Of a DNA stretch of 64,000 nt, positions 17,736-25,872 are shown piece after piece. Under the pieces are notes generated by a model. It was not told the origin of the DNA, did no database searches, and saw only the letters and a program-made list of their open reading frames with translations. Origin of the DNA: an uncultured Lachnospiraceae bacterium (lineage in GTDB: Bacteria; Bacillota; Clostridia; Lachnospirales; Lachnospiraceae); assembly GCA_945919075.1 (NCBI GenBank), contig CAMEIX010000007.1:62001-126000 (forward strand), given 5' to 3'. The translations under genes were made by a program, and so were the position numbers. Every line of letters starts with the position of its first letter. Position 1 is the first letter of the stretch.

Positions 17736-20372
17736 ATGAACAAATGGGTTTATATGTTTAGTGAAGGCGACATGTCCATGAGAAACCTTCTCGGCGGTAA
17801 AGGTGCTAACCTCGCAGAAATGACCAGCATCGGCCTTCCTGTACCTCAGGGCTTCACAATCACAACAGAAGCTTGTACACAGTACTACGAAGATGGACGT
17901 AAGATTAACGACGAAATCATGGCTCAGGCTATGGAAGGCGTTAAGAAAATGGAAGAGATCAACGGTAAGAAATTCGGCGATCTTAAGAATCCTTTATTAG
18001 TATCAGTTCGTTCCGGTGCAAGAGCATCCATGCCCGGTATGATGGATACCATCTTAAACTTAGGTTTGAATGACGAAGTAGTTAGCGCAATGATCGCCGG
18101 CAACCCTGATCCGGCTTTCGAACGTTTCGTATATGACTCTTACAGACGTTTCATTCAGATGTTCTCTGACGTTGTAATGGAAGTTGGTAAGAAATATTTC
18201 GAGCAGTTAATCGACGCTATGAAGGAAAAGAAAGGCGTGCAGTATGACGTTGAATTAACCGCTGCTGACCTTAAGGAATTGGCAGAACAGTTCAAGGCTG
18301 AATACAAGAATCAGCTTGGTACTGATTTCCCTTCCGATCCTGTTGAACAGTTAAAACTTGCTATCGAAGCAGTATTCCGTTCCTGGGACAACCCTCGTGC
18401 AAACGTATATCGTCGTGACAATGATATCCCTTATTCCTGGGGTACCGCTGTTAACGTAATGCCCATGGTATTCGGTAACTTAAACAATGAATCCGGTACC
18501 GGTGTTGCATTTACCCGTGATCCTGCTACAGGTGAAAACAAACTGATGGGTGAATTCTTAATCAACGCTCAGGGTGAAGACGTAGTTGCAGGTGTTCGTA
18601 CACCTATGCCTATCGCTCAGATGGAAAAAGAATTCCCTGAAGCATATGCTGAATTCATCAAAGTATGTGAAACTCTTGAAAACCATTATCATGATATGCA
18701 GGATATGGAATTCACAGTTGAAAATAGAAAGCTTTACATGTTACAGTGCCGTAACGGTAAGAGAACCGCTCCTGCAGCATTAAAGATTGCTTGTGACCTG
18801 GTTGATGAAGGACACAAGACAGAAGCAGAAGCAGTTGCTATGATTGATCCTCGTAACTTAGATACCTTATTACATCCTCAGTTCGACGCAAAAGAACTTA
18901 AGGCTGCTACTCCTATCGGAAAAGGTCTTGGTGCATCTCCCGGAGCTGCTTGCGGTAAAGTTGTATTTACTGCAGATGACGCTGTTGAATGGGCTGCAAG
19001 AGGTGAAAAGGTAGTTCTTGTTCGTCTTGAAACATCTCCTGAAGATATCACCGGTATGAAAGCTGCTCAGGGTATCTTAACCGTTCGTGGTGGTATGACC
19101 AGCCATGCAGCAGTAGTTGCACGTGGTATGGGTACCTGCTGTGTATCCGGTTGTGGCGACATCAAGATGGATGAAGAAAACAAGAAATTTGAATTAGCTG
19201 GTCAGATCTTCACTGAAGGTTCTGAAATCTCTATCGATGGTTCTACCGGTAACATCTATGCTGGTTTAATTCCTACTGTAGATGCTACTATCGCCGGTGA
19301 ATTCGGTCGTGTTATGGCTTGGGCTGACAAGTTCAGAAAACTGAAAGTTCGTACAAACGCAGATACTCCTGCAGATGCTAAGAAAGCTCGTGAACTTGGT
19401 GCAGAAGGTATCGGTCTTTGCCGTACCGAGCATATGTTCTTCGAAGCAGACAGAATCGCAGCATTCCGTGAAATGATCTGTGCAGATACTGTTGAAGAAA
19501 GAGAAGCAGCTCTTGAAAAGATCCTTCCTTATCAGCAGGGAGACTTTAAGGCTCTTTATGAAGCTCTTGAAGGAAATCCTGTTACCATTCGTTTCCTTGA
19601 TCCTCCTCTTCATGAGTTTGTTCCTACTGAAGAAGAAGACATCGAAAAGCTTGCTAAGGCTCAGGGTAAATCCGTTGAAGATATCAAGAACATCATCGCT
19701 TCCTTACATGAATTCAACCCTATGATGGGTCACAGAGGATGCCGTCTTGCTGTTACTTATCCTGAAATTGCTAAGATGCAGACTAAGGCTGTTATCCGCG
19801 CAGCAATCGAAGTTAAGAAAGCACATCCTGATTGGAATGTAAAACCTGAAATCATGATTCCTCTGGTATGTGAAGTTAAAGAATTAAAATACGTTAAGAA
19901 GGTAGTTGTAGAAACCGCTGATGCTGAAATCGCTGCAGCAGGTGTAGAACTTGAGTACGAAGTTGGTACCATGATCGAAATCCCCAGAGCTGCTCTTACC
20001 GCTGATGAAATCGCAGCTGAAGCTGACTTCTTCTGCTTCGGTACTAACGACTTAACTCAGATGACCTTCGGCTTCTCCCGTGATGACGCTGGTAAGTTCT
20101 TAGACGCTTACTATGATACCAAGATCTTTGAAAACGATCCGTTTGCTAAACTGGATCAGACCGGTGTTGGCAAGTTAATGGAAATGTCCATCAAACTTGG
20201 CAAACCTGTTAATCCTAACCTGCACATCGGTATCTGTGGTGAGCACGGCGGAGATCCTTCTTCCGTTGAATTCTGCCACAAGATCGGTCTGGATTACGTT
20301 TCCTGTTCTCCTTTCCGTGTGCCTATCGCACGTCTTGCAGCAGCACAGGCAGCGATTGCTGATATGAAATAA
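17736..20372 (+). CDS. ppdK: Pyruvate, phosphate dikinase
   Basis: Interconverts pyruvate, ATP and phosphate with phosphoenolpyruvate, AMP and pyrophosphate; in anaerobes it works in glycolysis with PPi. 878 residues, full length. The N-terminal ATP-grasp domain includes LLGGKGANLAEM and SVRSGARASMPGMMDT; the swivelling phosphohistidine domain has LTVRGGMTSHAAVVARGMG near residue 450; the C-terminal TIM barrel ends with GICGEHGGDPSSVEF bearing the catalytic Cys. Codon use is strongly biased (GAA, GCT, CGT, AAC) unlike its neighbours, which points to high expression. The last codons recur at 32290-32323, see the island entry. Confidence 0.98.
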   Translation: MNKWVYMFSEGDMSMRNLLGGKGANLAEMTSIGLPVPQGFTITTEACTQYYEDGRKINDEIMAQAMEGVKKMEEINGKKFGDLKNPLLVSVRSGARASMPGMMDTILNLGLNDEVVSAMIAGNPDPAFERFVYDSYRRFIQMFSDVVMEVGKKYFEQLIDAMKEKKGVQYDVELTAADLKELAEQFKAEYKNQLGTDFPSDPVEQLKLAIEAVFRSWDNPRANVYRRDNDIPYSWGTAVNVMPMVFGNLNNESGTGVAFTRDPATGENKLMGEFLINAQGEDVVAGVRTPMPIAQMEKEFPEAYAEFIKVCETLENHYHDMQDMEFTVENRKLYMLQCRNGKRTAPAALKIACDLVDEGHKTEAEAVAMIDPRNLDTLLHPQFDAKELKAATPIGKGLGASPGAACGKVVFTADDAVEWAARGEKVVLVRLETSPEDITGMKAAQGILTVRGGMTSHAAVVARGMGTCCVSGCGDIKMDEENKKFELAGQIFTEGSEISIDGSTGNIYAGLIPTVDATIAGEFGRVMAWADKFRKLKVRTNADTPADAKKARELGAEGIGLCRTEHMFFEADRIAAFREMICADTVEEREAALEKILPYQQGDFKALYEALEGNPVTIRFLDPPLHEFVPTEEEDIEKLAKAQGKSVEDIKNIIASLHEFNPMMGHRGCRLAVTYPEIAKMQTKAVIRAAIEVKKAHPDWNVKPEIMIPLVCEVKELKYVKKVVVETADAEIAAAGVELEYEVGTMIEIPRAALTADEIAAEADFFCFGTNDLTQMTFGFSRDDAGKFLDAYYDTKIFENDPFAKLDQTGVGKLMEMSIKLGKPVNPNLHIGICGEHGGDPSSVEFCHKIGLDYVSCSPFRVPIARLAAAQAAIADMK

Positions 20373-20374
20373 GC
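20341..20374 (+). repeat. Left attachment-site candidate (end of intact ppdK)
   Basis: 34 bases covering the last ppdK codons (AQAAIADMK, stop) and the first bases after the stop. They match 32290-32323 at 31 of 34 positions; all three differences fall at third codon positions, one of them changing Met to Ile. Confidence 0.7.
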
Positions 20375-20406
20375 TAACTGTTAAGAAAACTCTATAGAAG
20401 TTCTAA

Positions 20407-20447
20407 TACCCACTAGAACAGAGACGGTTCTAGTGGGTATTTTTTTA
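20407..20447 (+). terminator. Intrinsic terminator of ppdK
   Basis: TACCCACTAGAAC pairs perfectly with GTTCTAGTGGGTA (13 pairs, 7-base loop) followed by a run of T. Confidence 0.95.
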
Positions 20448-20469
20448 TGCATTGGAAACTATCGCAAAG

Positions 20470-20498
20470 TAGACAGTATTATGATATAATGATATAAT
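20470..20498 (+). promoter_or_regulatory. Promoter-like sequence at the left end of the island
   Basis: TAGACA and TATAAT lie 17 bases apart (a second TATAAT overlaps at 20485). The first convincing gene starts 280 bases downstream. The stretch 20448-20779 otherwise holds only the small open frame at 20591-20734. Confidence 0.45.
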
Positions 20499-20590
20499 AA
20501 AAAGTATCGTAGACATAAGGCTATTGCAACGTATCAAGTAACACAAAAAAAATACAGAGAACATTCTTCTTTACAGACTGCGGACACAAA

Positions 20591-20734
20591 ATGTTTTCTA
20601 TAAACACTAATGATATGCAATATCACGGTTGTTTATATCCTGGTTGTTTGTGTAAAGCAATACAGACAACATTGTATATTAGAGGATCTGAAGAAGCGAA
20701 TGTGTATTGTAATAAAAAGGTCAAAGAGAAGTAA
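20591..20734 (+). CDS. Short cysteine-containing frame, probably a gene remnant
   Basis: A 47-codon frame with a CLYPGCLC cluster and a basic C-terminus. The same frame is open for a few codons upstream (ending CGHK before the ATG), giving a zinc-ribbon-like look. No ribosome site precedes the ATG. I consider it more likely the 3' remnant of a lost gene than a live gene, and I do not recognise the family. Confidence 0.25.
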   Translation: MFSINTNDMQYHGCLYPGCLCKAIQTTLYIRGSEEANVYCNKKVKEK

Positions 20735-20779
20735 AACAGAAACAAAAGATTGATTTTATTGTAGAAATGGGGGAGACAT

Positions 20780-21655
20780 ATGAAAAATGAACTTAATATG
20801 GCAATATCAATGATGCCAAAAGTAGGTGAAGTGGAACTTTTTAGAGAAATGGCAAGACAATTTAATTTTAATAAATTTGCCAAAGCTACCTACGTGAAAG
20901 AAGTACATAAACAGTATATTGAGTACCCGTCTTCTTTTCTAGGTAGTATGAAAAGAATTGAATTAGGAGATTTGCTATTTATAACATATGACAAATCGAC
21001 AAAAGAACTCCGAATATGCATTTTACAAGCAAAATATAGAAGAGGTTCATATAGAAAATTCTTGAATTGTAAAGCAGATATTTTTCAATGGGAGCTACTA
21101 TATTATAAGCCAGATGTATACGATAAGAGTACAATGAATATTCCGAAGCATATTCTTAATTTTAGACATGATTATAAAAGCATTACAGCTTATGGAGTTT
21201 TTTATCATGACAAAAAATTAAATATGATAGATTTTTTATATACGTTACCCGAATTATTTGCTCCAAAATATCTATTGCCATCACCATCAAATACTTTTGT
21301 TTATAATTGTCCAAATTTGAGTGTTTGTAAGTCTTCTTGTTGTGGATGTAGTACAACAATGTGTCCAACAAAACAAGGAGGAATGCCCAAAGAGACTTTA
21401 TATACATGTTCTATTGATATTTTTGAGCATGAAATCTTATCATGTAGAATTGGAGCACCAATAAATGATGATGAAATTAAAAAATATATATTAGAATTAT
21501 TAGTTATTATGAAAAGAACATCGGAAAATCCAGAAGTGATAGATGAGATATTGCGTGATTATGAATATATATATGATTCTGATGATTATTTTTCAGATGA
21601 CGAGTATCCTTCTGCAATTATAGTTATTACAGAAAGTGAATATATGAAGCATTAA
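20780..21655 (+). CDS. Unrecognised island protein with nuclease-like motif and cysteine cluster
   Basis: 291 residues, no signal peptide or membrane segment. AATGGGGGAG precedes the ATG. Residues about 62-85 read GDLLFI...CILQAKY, which resembles the D-(E/Q)xK core of PD-(D/E)xK nucleases, and residues about 175-195 hold a cysteine cluster (C-x5-C-x3-CC-x-C-x4-C) that could bind zinc. The C-terminus is acidic (YDSDDYFSDDEYP). Low G+C and codon use match the island rather than the chromosome. It could be a defence or element-maintenance protein; the nuclease idea is only a motif impression. Confidence 0.6.
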   Translation: MKNELNMAISMMPKVGEVELFREMARQFNFNKFAKATYVKEVHKQYIEYPSSFLGSMKRIELGDLLFITYDKSTKELRICILQAKYRRGSYRKFLNCKADIFQWELLYYKPDVYDKSTMNIPKHILNFRHDYKSITAYGVFYHDKKLNMIDFLYTLPELFAPKYLLPSPSNTFVYNCPNLSVCKSSCCGCSTTMCPTKQGGMPKETLYTCSIDIFEHEILSCRIGAPINDDEIKKYILELLVIMKRTSENPEVIDEILRDYEYIYDSDDYFSDDEYPSAIIVITESEYMKH

Positions 21656-21699
21656 AAATAGGAATAGAATCTGGTTTTCATAAGAGGAAGTAGGAAAAT

Positions 21700-22084
21700 A
21701 TGAATTTATTTGATCTAATTGTAAAGAATGATGAATGGATATATTTAACGCTCATTATTTAATCCTTAATTGTTCCTATAGTTCATACTATATGAATAAA
21801 GAGTAAAATCAGAAAATTGTCTGATAATGCATTAGAAGTTACACCTAAAGTATTTTTTATATTAAGAAATTCAAGTAATGGTGGACGTGGGAGGGAACAT
21901 ATATCAGCCAAATATGATTTTCATGGAGTATATTTATTATATAATCATACTAAAAACATATATTATGTAGTGCAAGGCAAAATAGTATTTCAGCGAGTAA
22001 TAATCATATTACTGGTCATGGTAATGGGATGTATACGCAGATTATAAATAAGGAGATGAGTTTACCATTAAAATGATTGTGTAA
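21700..22084 (+). pseudogene. Broken GIY-YIG nuclease gene
   Basis: From the ATG at 21700 one frame reads MNLFDLIVKNDEWIYLTLII, stop, SLIVPIVHTI, stop (TGA where TGG would restore Trp), IKSKIRKL and on to KYDFHGVYLLYNHTKNIYYVVQGKIVFQRV: a membrane segment followed by a GIY-YIG core. A one-base shift then gives NNHITGHGNG, and another gives GDVYADYK, stop, GDEFTIKMI. Two in-frame stops upstream, one stop at 22049 and two frameshifts make it inactive. The YIG glycine is also replaced (YYVV). Intact relatives would be membrane-anchored GIY-YIG proteins of about 140-170 residues. Confidence 0.75.
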
Positions 22085-22184
22085 AAGAATAGCGGTTATA
22101 TTGGAAAATAAATTTGACAAAATGGTTTGAATTAAAAGGGAAGGAAAATTATGTTTGTAAATTTTTTTGAGGGGGGATAAACAT

Positions 22185-22910
22185 ATGTTCAGGATAGCAA
22201 TATGCGATGATGAGAAACCATTTAGAGATAGTGTTAGAAAATATGTTGAGAAATATTTTTGTGAAAAAGAGATCTCTTACGAAGTGGATACATTTGCTTC
22301 TGGCAAGGAATTTCTTGATTTAGGAATTGAACTAGTACAATACGACATAATTTTTCTTGATATAAATATGGACGAAATAGATGGAATTGTAACAGCACAA
22401 AAAATTAGAGAATATAGTTCAGAAGTGTATATTGTGTTTGTAACAGCTTATATAAATTATTCGTTGGAAGGGTATAAAGTCGATGCAGCAAGATATTTAT
22501 TAAAGAATAATACGAATTTTGATGATTCTATATATGAATGTATGGATACTATTCTCCATAAGATGAACTATGTTGTTATGAAAAAGACTTTTCAATTCAA
22601 TGAATGTGAAAAGGATGTTCCGGTAGAAAGAATACTATACATAGAGAGTAAATTGCATAAACTGGAATTTCATATCATGGAAGAAAAGTTAAAAATTTAT
22701 ACTTTGTATGGGACATTAAATGAATTGGAAACGGAAATGACGGACTTTTCTTTTCTAAGGATTCATCAAAGCTTTTTAGTAAATCTAAAGCATATAAAAA
22801 AAGTTATAGGGTATAAAGTAATATTGAGTAATAATCAGGAGCTAATTATTCCTAAAGCAAGATACAAAGATGTAAAGAACGCATTTATTGCATACAAAGG
22901 AGAACTGTGA
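22185..22910 (+). CDS. agrA: LytTR response regulator (AgrA-like)
   Basis: 241-residue cytoplasmic regulator. The receiver domain has the acidic pair in AICDDEKPF, phosphoacceptor Asp59 in IFLDINMDEIDG and a Lys near residue 108. The C-terminal LytTR DNA-binding domain (about 135-240) includes ILYIESKLHKLEF and FLRIHQSFLVNLKHI. The start at 22185 is chosen over the TTG at 22167 because GAGGGGGG (22169-22176) lies 8 bases upstream. The kinase gene begins 3 bases later, and agrB and agrD follow, so it is the output of a peptide quorum-sensing circuit. It would bind pairs of direct repeats; see 24279-24305. Confidence 0.9.
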   Translation: MFRIAICDDEKPFRDSVRKYVEKYFCEKEISYEVDTFASGKEFLDLGIELVQYDIIFLDINMDEIDGIVTAQKIREYSSEVYIVFVTAYINYSLEGYKVDAARYLLKNNTNFDDSIYECMDTILHKMNYVVMKKTFQFNECEKDVPVERILYIESKLHKLEFHIMEEKLKIYTLYGTLNELETEMTDFSFLRIHQSFLVNLKHIKKVIGYKVILSNNQELIIPKARYKDVKNAFIAYKGEL

Positions 22911-22913
22911 TAT

Positions 22914-24224
22914 ATGTTTTTATATTTTTTTAGTTTGGCAATAATTGCATTTGAGGTTATATGTTGCAAGATATTTTTTGAAAGCTTTTGCCATTCGTCT
23001 TTAGGACAAAGAAAGTTACAAAAAGTTCTGCTTTTATTAGTGTTGATTTTCGTATATTATGTGTGTGGTCTGACTTTGTCTGGTTGGATAGTTGTGAAAC
23101 AAATAATTGCTATATTGGTCACAGCAGTTATTATGCACGTTTACTTTAGAATAAGCATAAAAAAGTCATCGGTGCTGGCAATGTTGTATCAAGGTTTATT
23201 GCTGTTAGTTGATTATTTGGCTTATGTCGGAAATTGTGCTATCATTTCAAAAGAAGGAGTAGTACAAAACGAATATGCATTAGAAGGTAATCTGGTTGTT
23301 GTTTTTAGTAAAGTTATACTGTTTCTTTGTATTTTACTTGTTAAGAAACAATTTGGGCATAAATCAACAGAGATGCTGGCAGATGCGGAATGGATCAAAT
23401 TTTTGTTTTTTCCGGTATTTACAATTGTTACGATTGTTGCAATGCTTATGACATTTCAATATACAGAAAATAAGGCACAGGCTTATGTTCTTTATTCCAT
23501 TGCACTTGGGATGGTTGTTATGAATGCATTTGTATATTATCTAATTAACGATATTGTTATTAGAGAAGCTGAAATACATGAGAAAGCAATATTAGAATTA
23601 CAGGTTAAGAATCAAATTGAAATGTATCGTTCTATATCAGAGAATTATGAAATCCAGAAGGACAAGTCGCATGAGTTTAAGAACCAGATATTGTGTATTG
23701 AGTCATTACTGAAAGATCATGAATATGACGAAGCAAGTAGGTATGTAAATAATATTAGTAAGACATTTATGGGAGAGAGAAATATAATCAATACTAATCA
23801 TGTGATAATCAATGCTATTCTTAATACAAAGTACCAGGAAGCAATTAGTAACCATATTGTCTTTGTGTTTAAAGTAAATGACTTATCGAAAATTGGAATA
23901 GAAGATGAGGATCTAGTTGTCGTTTTGGCTAATTTATTAAATAATGCCATTGAAGCGTGTGAAAAATGTAAAGAAAAGAAAGAAATTAAGTTTAAATTTA
24001 TGATAGAAGATGAGTTGATAATTCTTTCTGTAAAGAATACATATAATCAACCGCTTGTATATGATAATGATGAAATCAAGACAAGTAAGACAGTAATGCC
24101 AGATGAACATGGCGTAGGGATCAAAAATGTAATACGGATTGTAAAAAAATATAGAGGAGAATATGTCGTTCAAAATAATGAAAAGGAATTTTACTTTTCA
24201 ATTGTTATTCCATTAAAAAAATAA
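22914..24224 (+). CDS. agrC: Sensor histidine kinase (AgrC-like, GHKL type)
   Basis: 436-residue membrane receptor kinase. The first 220 residues hold about six hydrophobic segments, as in AgrC-type peptide sensors. The dimerisation region has the HPK10 phosphoacceptor His253 in KSHEFKNQILCIESLL. The GHKL ATPase domain has the N-box VVVLANLLNNAIEACEK (near 335-350) and the G-box HGVGIKNV near 400. Placed 3 bases after the regulator and followed by a strong terminator. Presumed ligand: the processed peptide of the AgrD encoded downstream. Confidence 0.9.
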   Translation: MFLYFFSLAIIAFEVICCKIFFESFCHSSLGQRKLQKVLLLLVLIFVYYVCGLTLSGWIVVKQIIAILVTAVIMHVYFRISIKKSSVLAMLYQGLLLLVDYLAYVGNCAIISKEGVVQNEYALEGNLVVVFSKVILFLCILLVKKQFGHKSTEMLADAEWIKFLFFPVFTIVTIVAMLMTFQYTENKAQAYVLYSIALGMVVMNAFVYYLINDIVIREAEIHEKAILELQVKNQIEMYRSISENYEIQKDKSHEFKNQILCIESLLKDHEYDEASRYVNNISKTFMGERNIINTNHVIINAILNTKYQEAISNHIVFVFKVNDLSKIGIEDEDLVVVLANLLNNAIEACEKCKEKKEIKFKFMIEDELIILSVKNTYNQPLVYDNDEIKTSKTVMPDEHGVGIKNVIRIVKKYRGEYVVQNNEKEFYFSIVIPLKK

Positions 24225-24242
24225 GTATAGTGTGTATTTTAA

Positions 24243-24282
24243 GGACAAAGGGTATTCAAGAAAATGCCCTTTGTTCATTTTC
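24243..24282 (+). terminator. Intrinsic terminator between agrC and agrB
   Basis: GGACAAAGGGTATT pairs with AATGCCCTTTGTTC (14 pairs including two G-U) around CAAGAA and is followed by ATTTTCT. It separates the agrAC and agrBD transcripts. Confidence 0.85.
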
Positions 24283-24305
24283 TGCTAAAAATGTCCGCTT
24301 TCTGC
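24279..24305 (+). promoter_or_regulatory. Candidate AgrA (LytTR) binding site: direct repeat TTTCTGC
   Basis: TTTCTGC occurs at 24279-24285 and 24299-24305, start to start 20 bases, about two helical turns, as in LytTR-regulator direct-repeat sites. The pair ends 8 bases upstream of the -35 of the agrBD promoter, the position expected for an activator. Confidence 0.5.
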
Positions 24306-24313
24306 AAGGCTAA

Positions 24314-24341
24314 TTGAATATATCTATATCTTTGATATGAT
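24314..24341 (+). promoter_or_regulatory. Promoter of agrBD
   Basis: TTGAAT and TATGAT are 16 bases apart, 24 bases before the agrB start. The suboptimal spacing and the upstream direct repeat fit an activator-dependent promoter. Confidence 0.55.
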
Positions 24342-24364
24342 TTTAGGAAAGGAGGCACAAAGAT

Positions 24365-24958
24365 ATGGTTGAAAGGATAGCTAATGCAATAGTAGACCAA
24401 ATGGAAGAAAAAAGAATTTTACAGTCAGAGATGAAGGAACACTATTTATATGCTTTAATCACGACAATAGAAAAGTGGCTTACCATAATTTCAATATTGT
24501 GTATTGGAGTGGTTTTTAAGCAGATTATTCCGATGATGTTATTTCTGGCTTTTTTTCTTTCTTTGAGAAAAAGGACAGGTGGTTATCATGCAAACTCGTT
24601 TTTACAATGCTATTTGGGAACTTTGATTATTAGCATAGGTGTTGTTCATGTATGTCCGATATTAGTAAATTATATGTATGCTGTATATGTATTACTTGTT
24701 TGTTCCATAGTAGTAATAGCTTTAATTGGAACGATCAATCATCCTAATTTGGCAATGGATTGTATTGAGTTACAAGAATCAAAAAAAGCGGCAAGATATT
24801 TACTTGGACTAGAATGTATGATATTGGCAGCTGCTATATCGATAGAGATATGTGAACTTTTTATCTGCTATATGTCCGTTGCAATCGTATTGTGTGCATT
24901 TCTTTTGTGTTTAGCAAAAATTTTGAAACAGGAGGTATGTTTGAATGAAAAAGAGTAA
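24365..24958 (+). CDS. agrB: AgrB-like peptide-processing protease
   Basis: 197-residue integral membrane cysteine protease that cleaves AgrD and forms the thiolactone ring. The catalytic pair appears as His75 and Cys82 in RTGGYHANSFLQCYLG, with the same seven-residue spacing as in AgrB family members. Five or six hydrophobic segments span the protein. AAAGGAGG lies just upstream of the ATG. The 3' end overlaps agrD by 14 bases. Length and topology match the family. Confidence 0.93.
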   Translation: MVERIANAIVDQMEEKRILQSEMKEHYLYALITTIEKWLTIISILCIGVVFKQIIPMMLFLAFFLSLRKRTGGYHANSFLQCYLGTLIISIGVVHVCPILVNYMYAVYVLLVCSIVVIALIGTINHPNLAMDCIELQESKKAARYLLGLECMILAAAISIEICELFICYMSVAIVLCAFLLCLAKILKQEVCLNEKE

Positions 24959-25082
24959 TTTAAAAACAAGTGTTTTGAGAGTGGTTCAGAAGGTAATTGG
25001 TTTGGAGGTTGAGAGAAACAATTCCGGAAATTCTTTTTGTATTGGTATTTTACACCAGCCTAAAAGACCTAAGAGAAAATAA
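24945..25082 (+). CDS. agrD: AgrD-like cyclic peptide precursor
   Basis: 45 residues, below ordinary gene-calling size. It starts inside the end of agrB with GGAGG (24931-24935) 9 bases upstream. An amphipathic basic N-terminal half (about residues 1-22) leads to NSGNSF, then Cys32 and the C-terminus CIGILHQPKRPKRK. The ring would form between Cys32 and the residue four later (CIGIL), with HQPKRPKRK as the removed tail; QPK directly after the ring is common in clostridial AgrD peptides. N-terminal cleavage site, and so the exocyclic tail length, is not predictable here. Confidence 0.85.
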   Translation: MKKSNLKTSVLRVVQKVIGLEVERNNSGNSFCIGILHQPKRPKRK

Positions 25083-25094
25083 TCATTATGAAAG

Positions 25095-25343
25095 GTGGGA
25101 TTTATATTAAAATTAAAAATTTATAGCAAGTTCTCTTGCGTAATCATGGTATTATCGATTTCGAATAATACAGGCAAAATTATTAATGTCTATGCTGAGG
25201 ATACAGTAGTGATGAAAGAGTTTAATGAAAATGTTTCATTGCAGGAAGACGTGATAAATTTATCTTCTACACATTATATTACTTCAAATGTTAATTATAA
25301 TGAAGGTAGAAAATCATTATGCTATTTAGAGTATCTAATATAG
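25095..25343 (+). pseudogene. Short remnant of a secreted-protein gene downstream of agrD
   Basis: The frame reads like an N-terminal signal sequence (LKLKIYSKFSCVIMVLSISN...VYAED) followed by about 45 residues and a stop. No normal start is well placed: AAAGGTGGG (25091-25099) is followed at 25104 by ATA, where an ATG would be expected, and the only upstream start codon is the GTG inside the ribosome site. I read it as a gene that lost its start and probably its 3' part. It could still be translated weakly from the GTG. Confidence 0.4.
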
Positions 25344-25446
25344 AATCATCAGATGAGTACATAATTTTAAACTGATAATTCAGAAAATAAAATATTTGAT
25401 ATTATAACTTGAACTTAACAGATAATAAGAAAAGGAGAATTTCAGT

Positions 25447-25848
25447 ATGAAAAAGATTACCAAAGGAAATTTAAGAAAAATAATTTTAACATTCACACTT
25501 GCGTTTACTTTGACTTTCGGTATGAGCATATCGGCGTATGCTGCAACTTCTGCAACAGGAGGAATTAATGATTATATCACCAGAGGTTCATCTTCTATAA
25601 GTGCAACAGGTGCAAGTGCTTCAACATCATATCAAAGCACTGGATCTGTCACCGTATCATCAACCTATAGCTATGTGAATACTGATACTCTTGAGACAGG
25701 TACATCTACTAAGAATAATGGACATTATAGTTCATGTTCGGTAAGTTTTTCGGCTCCGAGCAATTGTCGTAGCGTAAAGGTAACTAGTTCCCACAGTGTT
25801 ACTGCATATGATCAGACATGGACTACGAACACATCAGCCACATATTGA
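25447..25848 (+). CDS. Small secreted Ser/Thr-rich protein, possible agr output
   Basis: 133 residues. A cleavable signal peptide (basic MKKITKGNLRK, hydrophobic core, AYA-AT cleavage near residue 32) is followed by about 100 residues rich in Ser, Thr and Tyr with two Cys (near 97 and 107) that could form a disulphide. No catalytic motif or wall-anchor signal. AAAGGAG lies upstream of the ATG. Position directly after agrBD and before an ABC operon suggests an agr-controlled exported effector, for instance a bacteriocin-like or matrix protein; the superficial likeness to lactococcin-972-type secreted proteins is too weak to assign. Unknown family. Confidence 0.75.
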   Translation: MKKITKGNLRKIILTFTLAFTLTFGMSISAYAATSATGGINDYITRGSSSISATGASASTSYQSTGSVTVSSTYSYVNTDTLETGTSTKNNGHYSSCSVSFSAPSNCRSVKVTSSHSVTAYDQTWTTNTSATY

Positions 25849-25872
25849 TCCTTTTTATTAGGTGAAATGTCG

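Noticed and set aside
20341-20374. Possibility that the ppdK 3' copy at 32290 is chance similarity
   Set aside because: 31 of 34 identical bases in the same reading frame including the stop codon, with a terminator behind it and a recombinase fragment before it, is too specific for chance.
25447-25848. Assignment of the small secreted protein to the lactococcin 972 family
   Set aside because: Only a general likeness in size, secretion and Ser/Thr content; diagnostic motifs were not seen.
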